Below are positions 20,529 through 28,794 of a DNA stretch of 64,000 nucleotides, piece after piece; the first letter of the stretch is position 1; each line of letters opens with the position of its first letter. Source of the DNA: Gautieria morchelliformis (lineage: Eukaryota; Basidiomycota; Agaricomycetes; Gomphales; Gomphaceae); assembly GCA_015179125.1 (NCBI GenBank), contig WHVA01000065.1, forward strand, positions 248,001 through 312,000, written 5' to 3'. The translations under genes and the position numbers were made by a program. The notes under the pieces are model-generated. The model did no database searches and was not told where the DNA came from. It was given only the letters and a program-made list of their open reading frames with translations.

Positions 20529-22604
20529 TTAATATATTCCGATTCTCTCGTTGAGGATTCTCACTCTAGGACTAGGAAGTCCTTTAGTGAGAAGATCGGC
20601 TAGCATGTGTTCCGTTGGTAGGTACACAAGCTTAATTTCTTCATCTTCGACTATATCTCGGATGAAATATAATCTAATGTCGAAATGCTTGGTCCTCGTG
20701 TGTTGTTGAGTGCCATAGACGATGGCAATGGCTGATTGATTGTCTGAATAAAGTTTAATGGGACAATTCAGCGGTTGGAATACTTCAGAAATAAAGTGGC
20801 GCATCCATAAGGCTTCTTTACTCGCATGAGTCAGGGCAACGAATTCGGCTTCAGTTGATGATAGGGCTACTATGGATTGTTTTTGACAACTCCATGATAC
20901 TGTCCCTCCATCAATCTGAAAAATATAAGCCGAGTATGAGTGCCTGTGCTCTTGAGAAGCCCAATCCGCATCTGAATATCCAATGAGGCCGTCTCGATTC
21001 TTCCCAAGTGTCAATTTGTAGTCCATCGTGCCTTTTAGATATTTAAAGACACGTTTGACTGCATGCCAATGTGTTGGACCTGGGTTTTCGAGGAATTGAG
21101 AAAGTAATGACACTGCGAATGCAATGTCTGGTCGAGTGGCTACTGCTGCCCACATCAATGATCCTATCGCTTGTCTGTATGGAATTTTCGACATCTTCTG
21201 CTTGTCTTCATCTATGGAAGGGCATTGGTCTCTGGATAATTTAACGGCTGGGTCGAGAGGCGTGGAAAATGTTTTGGCATCATCCAGATTGAATTTTTTG
21301 ATGATTTTCTGGATGTATGTAGCTTGTGATATTGCAATCGATTTGTTATTCCAATCTCTTTCGATTTTGAGGTTCAAAAGCCAGTGAATCTCGCCTAGGT
21401 CTTTCATACTAAAAACCTGGGCAAGGTCATGCTTTACCTCATCGAGGATTGGTTGACTCTCAGCTGTGATAGTGAGGTCGTCTACCGCCGTTGCAATAAT
21501 CGCATGCCCTCTCGGTCCACGTCTGCAAAATACAGCTCCATCCGAAGCTGATTTAGTGAATCCTAACTTGAGAAATTCACCACTCAGACGTTTGTACCAT
21601 TCCCTTCCAGACTGTTTGAGGCCGTAAAGTGCTTTCTTCAGCAGGAGGACATCATCTTTGTCTCCGGTCTCATATCCATACGGCTGTCTCATGTAAATAG
21701 GTTCTGGCAGTGTAGCATTCAAATACGCACTGTCCACATCCATTTGGTGAATAGGCCAGTTGTTCCTGGCAGCAATGGCACATATAATCCGTAAGGAAGT
21801 CATCCGAGCAACAGGTGCATAGGTTTCATTGTAGTCGACTCCAAAACTTTGTGTAAAGCCTTGGGCGACCATCCTCGATCTAGGTGTGATGGGTTCACCT
21901 TCTGGATTGCGTTTCCAGAGGAATACCCATCTATTTCCGACAATATTTGCCCCAGGAGGTGGTTTAACCACTTCCCATACACCTTTGTCGAGTAGCACCT
22001 TATACTCTTTATCCATCGATGCTTTCCACATAGGATCATTTAAGGCTTCATCTGCATTGCTAGGCTCGGTCTGATTCAAATCTGGCAGCACATTATCTTT
22101 GTTTTGATCGGAGGTCGAAAGTGTACTGATGGCAAGGTTATAATCACTGATGCCGTCAGTGACAGAGGATAAATCTTGTTCGAATAATTTGTCTTGATGG
22201 TCCTCAATGTCCTCGTAAGCTAGTGTAGTGATATCTGCACCAGCATGTCTCTTGGTTTGAGATCTTGTTACGGGACCACTTGGGGCCGGCTGCACCTGCT
22301 GCTGACGGATTCTCTCGCTTCTCCTTGTTGGAGCAGCTTCTTTAGGTCTGGCATCAACAGTCTGACTGGGTTGCAGCTCTTTCAGACGTTCCTCTGGTTC
22401 ATCATCATCAATTTCCTCGATCTTTGCCTCTTCGCTGACTAAGCGGCTAGGCATAGGTGCTGGCGCTGAGATGGCCTGTACCATTTTTCTGGACGTAGGT
22501 AGCTGTGACTCTTCAATAGAAATGATTGGAGCTTTGCCCCCCTTCATCTCTGAGTCAAATATAATATTCCGTCTGAGAGTCAGGCCAGTAGATGCAGTGA
22601 CCAT
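20529..22604 (-). CDS. CoB reverse transcriptase and RNase H
   Basis: 691-codon open frame. The first about 190 residues are an acidic linker following the integrase C-terminus (RRNIIFDSEMKGGK is the usual copia ERNIxFDE junction). RT entry is EYKVLLDKGVWEVVKPPPGA; core blocks are NRWVFLWKRNPEG, TYAPVARMTSLRIICAIAA and the catalytic box TAVDDLTI (AVDD in place of the commoner YVDD). RNase H has GYSDADWASQ, VALSSTEAEFVALTHASKEA and LYSDNQSAI. All key acidic residues are present. It lies +1 relative to the upstream gag-int frame, with about 50 nt overlap. Confidence 0.93.
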   Translation of the reverse strand: MVTASTGLTLRRNIIFDSEMKGGKAPIISIEESQLPTSRKMVQAISAPAPMPSRLVSEEAKIEEIDDDEPEERLKELQPSQTVDARPKEAAPTRRSERIRQQQVQPAPSGPVTRSQTKRHAGADITTLAYEDIEDHQDKLFEQDLSSVTDGISDYNLAISTLSTSDQNKDNVLPDLNQTEPSNADEALNDPMWKASMDKEYKVLLDKGVWEVVKPPPGANIVGNRWVFLWKRNPEGEPITPRSRMVAQGFTQSFGVDYNETYAPVARMTSLRIICAIAARNNWPIHQMDVDSAYLNATLPEPIYMRQPYGYETGDKDDVLLLKKALYGLKQSGREWYKRLSGEFLKLGFTKSASDGAVFCRRGPRGHAIIATAVDDLTITAESQPILDEVKHDLAQVFSMKDLGEIHWLLNLKIERDWNNKSIAISQATYIQKIIKKFNLDDAKTFSTPLDPAVKLSRDQCPSIDEDKQKMSKIPYRQAIGSLMWAAVATRPDIAFAVSLLSQFLENPGPTHWHAVKRVFKYLKGTMDYKLTLGKNRDGLIGYSDADWASQEHRHSYSAYIFQIDGGTVSWSCQKQSIVALSSTEAEFVALTHASKEALWMRHFISEVFQPLNCPIKLYSDNQSAIAIVYGTQQHTRTKHFDIRLYFIRDIVEDEEIKLVYLPTEHMLADLLTKGLPSPRVRILNERIGIY

Positions 22605-24735
22605 GGCTCTGTCCAGAGATTCCTATCCACCGAGCTCTTTTGGCACGGGCTGCTAGTTTGTTTCCCTCTTTGACTTTAACGTAGACTTCAATTCCCCACA
22701 CGTGTATGTCTTTCAGGTTCGGTTTCTCGTGATGGATCATTTCAAAAGGGGTTTTGTCTGGCAAAGCTCTTGTATGTGTCCGATTCCTAAGATAGTTGGC
22801 GTGCAAAATTGCATGCCCCCATAGAGTCTTAGGAAGACTTGATTCCAATAGCATGGCACGAGCTCTTTCAACTAGAGTTCGGTTTAAACGTTCAGCAACA
22901 CCATTTGACTCTGGGGTGTCGTGCACGGTTAACCGATGCTTCGTGCCTTGCTTGGCCAAATGCTGTTCAAATTCTGAGCTTGTGTATTCGCCCCCTCTGT
23001 CGGAAACAAGTGCTTTGATGTGCATATTCCTCTGTCGAAGCATCAAGGCCTCGTAGAGTTTGTATTTTGAAAATGCTTCCGATTTGTTTGCCATCAAATA
23101 GATAACCGATTCTCTTGAGTAGTCGTCAATGAAAGACACATAATAGGATTTCTTGTCAATTGTGGAGTGTCTCGCTGGTCCCCAGACATCAGAATAAATT
23201 CTGTCACCGAATTTTGATGATCGGCTTCTGGGTTCCTGAGGAAGTGATTTACGTGCAATCTTCGCCTGAATGCACGCATCGCAAACAACCTTGTCACCTT
23301 TTGAGCTCAATTCAATGCCTAATATCATGCCACGGTTGAGCAAGTGCTGTAGGGACTTTTGTGAAATGTGCCCCATTTTTTGATGTATTTCCATGGCTGA
23401 TGCGCATACATGCGCTTCGGCACTTGTGTGTTGTAAATCAAATCGATATAAGCCATTCAGCTTCGGTGCTTGCATCAATATCCTGCCTTTACGATTGGAT
23501 ATTGTGCATTTCTGATCAGCTATTTGTGTGTTATAGCCTGCATCATCGCACCGGCCGATCGAGATGAGGGTAACAGCCATTTTTGGCGCGTAGAACGTAT
23601 CCTTCAATGTAATGTTCACAGTCTTATCTCCAACCTTGTTAGATAGCACGAGTGAGCCTGAACCGAAGGCATCAAAAGTGCCTTTGTTGGCTGCACGAAT
23701 TGTGCGCAGCTGTGAGAATGGACTGTAATCCCTCAATAAATTCTTGTGAGGGGTCATATGTGCGGTCGTTCCAGTGTCGAGGATAACAACAGTGTCCAGA
23801 GATAAACTACTCAAATTAGAGCAGTCGAAGTTGGCGAAAGCGGCTGGACTGCCACTCTCATCCTCCTCAGAGGACACTTCTTCGGCAACATTCGCCTTGG
23901 CTTTGCCCTTCTTCTTTTTGGCTTTCGCTTTCTTCTTCTGACGTGGCCCCTGGCCTTCTTTACCACCTCCTTTAGCCCAGCAACTCTCTATAGCATGTCC
24001 AGGCTTGTGGCAATTAGTGCATGTAGACACCTTCGGGTCTTTCCGGCCCTTCTGCCCTTTCGTAGATGAACCAATAAATGCCTGCTCTTCTTGTGAAATA
24101 TTGAGAGTCTTTCTCCTGTCGTATTGAGCCTTTAGTACTCTGATAATATCATCAGGCACTAAGGGCATTCCACATTCTTCGAGCGACGTAGTAAGGGCAT
24201 TCATAACTGCCTCATAGGAGGGTGGAAGTGATGCAAGGATAATGTCGGTGAACTCTCCTTCAGAAATTCTGGCTCCCATCTCATTGAGACGAGCATAGAG
24301 GTCTTGGGCCTTGTCCAAGTGATCTCTCAAGTCTCCATCCTCAGGACACCTCATACTGCGAAGCTGTCTCTGTAGGTTGGTGAGGACCATCTTGGGCTTT
24401 TTGGTCATCTCATTGACCAATGCATCCCAGACTTCTTTTGCTGTATGTCTCTTCTGTAGCATCAGGGCTAGTGACTCTGACACTGAGACGATTATTTGGG
24501 TTTTTGCCTGTCCTTCTCTGGCAAGATATTTCTCCAGCTTCTCCTCAGCCTTCTCTATCTGAGTTTCCTCAGCTTCTGTGAGAATATGGCCTGGGGGCAT
24601 GACTGGAGGATCAGGAGGTCGAATGGCTCTCCCTTCTATATGCCTGAGTAGATTTTTGGACTCAAAATAACTTGTGAGAGTAGCTCGCCACAGAGGCCAA
24701 TTACTTCCATCTGTTGCAAGCTTCTCCACACCCAA
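22555..24735 (-). CDS. CoB gag, protease and integrase
   Basis: 726-codon open frame. Order: UBN2-type gag (DGSNWPLWRATLTSYFESKN), CCHC knuckle CTNCHKPGHAIESC (about residue 240), Lys-rich basic tract, protease VILDTGTTAHMTPH (DTG active site, about residue 320), integrase zinc region HQKMGH ... CDACIQAK, core with YSDVWGPARHST and VSDRGGEYTSSEFE, and the end HGHCIYWPD. The first codon is TTG and no ATG lies upstream before a stop, so the gag start is lost, spliced on, or misread. Frame ends within the integrase-RT junction. Confidence 0.9.
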   Translation of the reverse strand: MGVEKLATDGSNWPLWRATLTSYFESKNLLRHIEGRAIRPPDPPVMPPGHILTEAEETQIEKAEEKLEKYLAREGQAKTQIIVSVSESLALMLQKRHTAKEVWDALVNEMTKKPKMVLTNLQRQLRSMRCPEDGDLRDHLDKAQDLYARLNEMGARISEGEFTDIILASLPPSYEAVMNALTTSLEECGMPLVPDDIIRVLKAQYDRRKTLNISQEEQAFIGSSTKGQKGRKDPKVSTCTNCHKPGHAIESCWAKGGGKEGQGPRQKKKAKAKKKKGKAKANVAEEVSSEEDESGSPAAFANFDCSNLSSLSLDTVVILDTGTTAHMTPHKNLLRDYSPFSQLRTIRAANKGTFDAFGSGSLVLSNKVGDKTVNITLKDTFYAPKMAVTLISIGRCDDAGYNTQIADQKCTISNRKGRILMQAPKLNGLYRFDLQHTSAEAHVCASAMEIHQKMGHISQKSLQHLLNRGMILGIELSSKGDKVVCDACIQAKIARKSLPQEPRSRSSKFGDRIYSDVWGPARHSTIDKKSYYVSFIDDYSRESVIYLMANKSEAFSKYKLYEALMLRQRNMHIKALVSDRGGEYTSSEFEQHLAKQGTKHRLTVHDTPESNGVAERLNRTLVERARAMLLESSLPKTLWGHAILHANYLRNRTHTRALPDKTPFEMIHHEKPNLKDIHVWGIEVYVKVKEGNKLAARAKRARWIGISGQSHGHCIYWPDSQTEYYI

Positions 24736-24770
24736 AAGCTTCTGCGAAGTGTCTGCGGGGCCCTAACCCT

Positions 24771-25258
24771 TGTTGGCAACTAGGGGCTATGGCAGGGAAG
24801 GTTCGGTAGAGTTCTTAGAAAGCTAGAATCAAATATACTCTCTCAGTGAATTTATTGTCACTGATGTATTAATACAATACCTAGAATCAAATATACTACA
24901 TGATTTTCAGTCAACATGCTATGTAAATATGAAGAATACTACTCGCCTCTCTCAGTGAATTTATTGTCACTGAGAGAGGAGTGTAATCCTGTCTCAGAAG
25001 GCATATACTTGCACCCGGCCTTTTAGCGCCCAAGGGCTCGCGCGTCGAAGTCATTTCAAACTCCGCTGGGTGCAGCCGCCTGTGAAAGTAGAAATAACAG
25101 AATGAAATGGAGAGATAGAGAGTGACTGGAAAATTTCGAAAATAAGCAGAGAAATTGATGCATGGTACAAGAACAGTATGAGAAAATATTGAAACACCAC
25201 ACAATAAATTGAATATATTATGCTTGATTTTGGTGCAGGAGCATAAATGCACCCAACA
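24771..25258 (-). repeat. CoB 5' LTR
   Basis: Partner of 20,028-20,515, one visible mismatch in 488 bp. Followed on the minus strand by AGGGTTAGGGCCCC, which is not an obvious match to a common tRNA primer-binding site, so the primer is unclear. TSD TCCCA follows at 25,259-25,263. Confidence 0.97.
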
Positions 25259-27051
25259 TCCCAGACGGATGGGAGTCCGACTCCTCCGTCTGGAAGATGT
25301 ACGACCGGGGGAGGGCACAGCAGCTGGCAGAGCAGCCGAAAAAGAAGCACAAGAAATTGCGCAGCACCCCCAACACCGTCAATGGGTTAGCCATTGCAAG
25401 GGAAAGTGCGATTGGCACATACCTGGCGGCGTCACCGTTGCACACGAGCAATGACCCTGCCCTACAACGGCAGGTAGCACTGGTCGAGGCCCAGTACATC
25501 GGGCCTCACGTGGTCCTGCCACCACCGGCGGGGACAGTTCACCCTCCTGTTAAGAACGTAAGTCATACTTAATACTCAACCCGAGGGCCGAGCTGAGGAT
25601 AACCGAAGTTCGGGACAGAGGGCTTGGCTTCAACTTTGTAGGTTGCGCCCACTACAGTGTTCCACCCTAATTTCGGGAAATGGATTCGGAGATGGGTTTG
25701 GCTGGAAGCCGAGGTTCGGAAATGAGGATCAGACAGAGGAGCGGAAGATACGAGGAATCTAAGTCGATATCAGAACTGAGGAATTAGCGTACATGACGGG
25801 GGGTTTATATACTAATTTGCAAGGAACGGAAAGAGGGATCAATGCCCATATTGAGCAGGAAGCAGGGTCGACGGACGATCATCAGAAATGGAACAGGACT
25901 ATCTAGGAATGGGGATGATGAACCAATAGGGAACCCGAGTTAAGCCTGAAGGTTCCCGAGCAAGAACCAAGGCCAAGGCCTCGGGTCTGGACTCGGGAAC
26001 GGGTCTTAACACCTCCCTACCCGGGGGAGGGGATGATCATACCACTTGGAGACCCACCGATCTCCGAGATGGGCCTCCTACCATGACCAGTAGGGAAGGC
26101 CCAGCAGTGTCGTACTCAATGGTAGGATGTCTGCCTGCTTGACGACCCACGCTTCGTTGAGCTCCTAGCGTGGGTGAAAGAAACACCACAACTCGCACGC
26201 ACACGTGAGATGATCAGCGTGTTCAAACGCATCGAGCGCAAACAATGTGCTCGCAATCCCAAAAGGGATTGTCTCCTGATAGGGGGCGGTACCCCGCACG
26301 ACATCGCTGCCATCCTACGGGGTTGGATACACAACCCTGAAGGAATCCCGTCTGCCATCTGTGATAATGCGGATGGAGACGACATGGACATCTGGATGTG
26401 GTTGAAGGCCCTTGCGCCCCGTGTTAAAGGGGTCGCATCACCTCTCAAGTCGAGACTTCTCGACTTGTTCGGCTCAACCGACCAATGGTTGAGCTTCGTC
26501 GATGCCAGGGAATGCCTGACACCGCAGAGCACCAGCCTGCGGCTCTCCATCATGGGCCCATACCCCATTGGGGGCCGAGCTGGCCCCGACATCCCGCTCG
26601 CCGAGGTCATGTGATGGCTGGCCTGCGATGCTGGGGTCACTCGCGAGCGAGCAACATGCATTGAACACTATGTTCAATGCAGCCTCACCGGGGCGGCATT
26701 TAGTGCCGCCGCTCGGGAGGGCCAACAGAAGGTCCTCGAGACCACCCACATGAGGGCCACGGTGCCGCGACCTCTCATCCATGCTCAGCTCGATCAGGAG
26801 CTGGCGCACTTCCGGCCCCCTCCCCAGACTGAGGATCTGGCTGTCAAGGCCATGCTCCACGAGGATTCAGGCCCCATCATCCAAGCGGAAACCACCGCTA
26901 GTAGTGAGGCAGAACAGCCTCACCCAACCACCCTCGCGGACGCGGAGGTGCCCCCGGAGGAGTCACGTGCTCCACTGGCCCCGTACGAAGACGATGACAT
27001 TGTATCAGAAACATTAGAGGACTCCATCATGGATGACCTCTATGAGTCGTA
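25259..27051 (+). pseudogene. GyA ORF3, C-terminal part
   Basis: Resumes ORF3 after CoB. 25,259-25,547 encodes WKMYDRGRAQQLAEQPKKKH and a Pro-rich stretch. After the solo LTR it continues at 26,017 with a conserved region: ETPQLARTREMISVFKRIER, GGGTPHDIAAILRGWIHNP, DDMDIWMWLKALAPRVKGVA, LLDLFGSTDQW, then an acidic end SIMDDLYES with a TAG at 27,049-27,051. Two in-frame stops (near 26,122 and 26,611) break this copy. Family unknown to me. The stop is followed after 35 bp by the polypurine tract of GyA. Confidence 0.75.
25548..26011. mobile_element. 464-bp solo LTR (TSD CCTCC)
   Basis: Inserted in GyA ORF3. Ends TGTTAAGA...TCTTAACA form an 8-bp terminal inverted repeat, and CCTCC flanks it at 25,543-25,547 and 26,012-26,016. 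GyA copy 2 is uninterrupted here. The sequence matches no other LTR in the window, so it marks a further retrotransposon family. It contains several GGTTCGG/CCGAG motifs. Orientation is unknown. Confidence 0.92.
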
Positions 27052-27345
27052 GTTGGTCCCCTATAGTTGTCTATAGAGGGGGAGGGGGTAAATAACCTAG
27101 ATACCATACATGTATACTAGTTATTACATAATCCCAGTGGGCCCCTTAGGGACCCACTGTATAGTTTATGCGTGGGAACCGGTCAGCGGTTCCCATCGCA
27201 TCTTACCCTTACACTGTCACTACGTAGCATCAGAATACCACTCATTGGTCAAGTTCTGTCGTGCTCTTGTGACTTAAGGCTTAAGATAGACATCTTTACA
27301 TTCACAATCTTACACCTTTTTGAACTTCCTGCAGTTGTTTGCCAA
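27052..27345 (+). repeat. GyA 3' LTR with polypurine tract
   Basis: A purine tract (AGAGGGGGAGGGGG) ends at 27,088 and the LTR begins at about 27,087 (TAAATAACCTAG). It matches 4,293-4,522 plus 11,024-11,060, with a small insertion near 27,300. Both LTR hairpins are kept. The end is near 27,345, where similarity to the 5' LTR and leader fades. What follows is LINE sequence. Confidence 0.75.
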
Positions 27346-28118
27346 GTGAACAACTGAATTGTGGAAATCCACGCGTTTATCCTGTGCCAAAAATGCTATA
27401 TGCGGCTGATGTCATCCTCATACCAGACACCAAACATAGCAAGGGCACTAAGGGACATGTGAACAAACTGGCTCGAATACAGCGGCAAGCTGCCCTGGAT
27501 ATAACCGGAGCGATGAGAACCACTGCGACTGACACCCTGGACGCACATGCTAATCTTCTCCCGTTCTCGCTCTTAGTCTCCAAGATACTGCACAGAGCGG
27601 TGGTACAGATCACCTGCCTGCCGAATGAACATCCCCTGATGGCAAAAGCAAGCAGAGCAGCAAGGAGATACATGAAAAGGCACCACACGCCCCTCCACGA
27701 GCTAATGCACGCTTATGGCCTGAAGCCTGACAGGATGGAGAAAATCAAGACAGTAGAATTCGGACCAAAGTGGGCCCCCTCATTCAAGGTACGGATCCCA
27801 CAGAGCAGGAACCACGCCATCGAAGAGATAAGAGCAGAAACAGCTGATGTGGTGGTATACTTGGACAGATCATGCATAGATGGTGGGGTGGGGGCGGCAG
27901 CAGTGTTGTACCAGGATGGAGTGGAATGGCAGGCGGTAAGCGTTTACATGGGCACCAAATGTGAGCATACAGTGTTCGAAGCCGAACTAGTGGGGGCGGC
28001 AATGGGAGCCAATTTGCTGAATACGGAGAGGGGGAGGAGATACGTGCTGGTGATCAACAACCAAGCGGCTATACAGAGGACCCAAAGGGAGAGAGCCATA
28101 AAAAAGATCACGATGTTG
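27346..28118 (+). pseudogene. LINE 3' fragment: RT thumb and RNase H
   Basis: A continuous frame holds LARIQRQAALDITGAMRTTA, a block typical of the C-terminal RT/connection of fungal LINEs (Tad1-like), then an RNase H domain with VVYLDRSCIDGGVGAAAVLY (first Asp, here LDRS), TVFEAELVGAAMGANLL (Glu) and VLVINNQAAI (usual DNQ, here NNQ, so the catalytic Asp is lost). The 5' part and the 3' end are missing. It sits between the GyA LTR and a GyA leader fragment. Confidence 0.8.
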
Positions 28119-28188
28119 ACGGCTGTTTACCGTTGAACATCATCCAGTAGGCCCCCCTACTGTCGACTGCGAGCGTGATGATTCCACG
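28119..28188 (+). repeat. GyA leader fragment
   Basis: About 70 bp matching the GyA 5' leader at 11,095-11,160 (shared GCGAGCGTGATGATTCCACG). With the LTR at 27,087-27,345 this gives LTR - LINE fragment - leader, as if the LTR were the 5' LTR of another, mostly lost GyA copy in tandem. Confidence 0.6.
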
Positions 28189-28794
28189 TGTCATGACGCG
28201 TTTATTTCCGATACTCAGATGCTCTGTTCTCCCATTCCCCACTCCACCTCCGTGTTCGTTCCGATCACCCTTGCCGTGTTTGGCGACCAATTGTCGCTGT
28301 TCGTGCCATTTACCATAGCCACGCCGTCAAAGCACGATCAACGTCTTTGGACCGACTTGGTAGTCATCACTGGGCCTATCACCTCCTCCGCTCAACCCTC
28401 TTTCGATGGTGTTCCCATGATCAGATTGTCATGACTTGTGTATTTCCTGCACCTTGTTATCCCCATTTCCCCTTTCGCCACTCCTCCCCCGTGTTTGCTC
28501 GGCTTCGCCCTCCACCTCGACCGCTCCTCCCTTATGTCGTCTCTGTTCGCCCTTCCTTGCATTTCGCTGAACAGCCATTCGCTGCTTGCATCATTCGCCA
28601 GCAGGCACACCATCAAAAACATGATCGACATCCCTACCCGGCATGATGGCTCATCAGTAGCTCCATCAGCTTCTCGATCCAACCCCCTTTTGGTGTTCAT
28701 ATGAGCAGGGTGCGTTTGCGGGACGTCCTACCTGTAGGTCGTGTGGGATCAACCCAGTAGATGAAGAACCCATGCAGGGCAGTGTATATGCGGG
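28189..28794 (+). repeat. R1, copy 2 (truncated)
   Basis: Starts TGTCATGACGCG like copy 1 and follows it to the block ATGCAGGGCAGTGTATATGCGG, where it is cut by the 3' truncation point of GyA copy 2. Roughly 75-80 percent identical to copy 1 by eye. No protein assigned. Confidence 0.6.

Larger units (their letters stand above)
20028..25258 (-). mobile_element. CoB: complete, young Ty1/copia element
   Basis: 5,231 bp, TSD TCCCA at 20,023-20,027 and 25,259-25,263, LTRs 20,028-20,515 and 24,771-25,258 (488 bp each) differing by a single visible base. Polypurine tract GAGGGGGCG (minus strand) abuts the 3' LTR. Coding is two long minus-strand frames: gag-protease-integrase, then RT-RNase H, in different frames. 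The near-identical LTRs make it the most recent datable insertion in the stack. Confidence 0.97.
4293..27345 (+). mobile_element. GyA copy 1: chromovirus with nested insertions
   Basis: Plus-strand Ty3/gypsy element. The 5' LTR is 4,293-4,522 continuing at 11,024-about 11,060, and the 3' LTR is about 27,087-27,345, directly preceded by a purine-rich tract. Inside, in order, are gag, protease, RT, RNase H, remnants of integrase, chromodomain, and a long ORF3. Six other elements or insertions sit inside its LTR and coding region, most with clean TSDs. The right end cannot be defined to the base because the sequence after the 3' LTR is not the CoA sequence found on the left; LINE and leader fragments follow instead. 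Confidence 0.8.
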
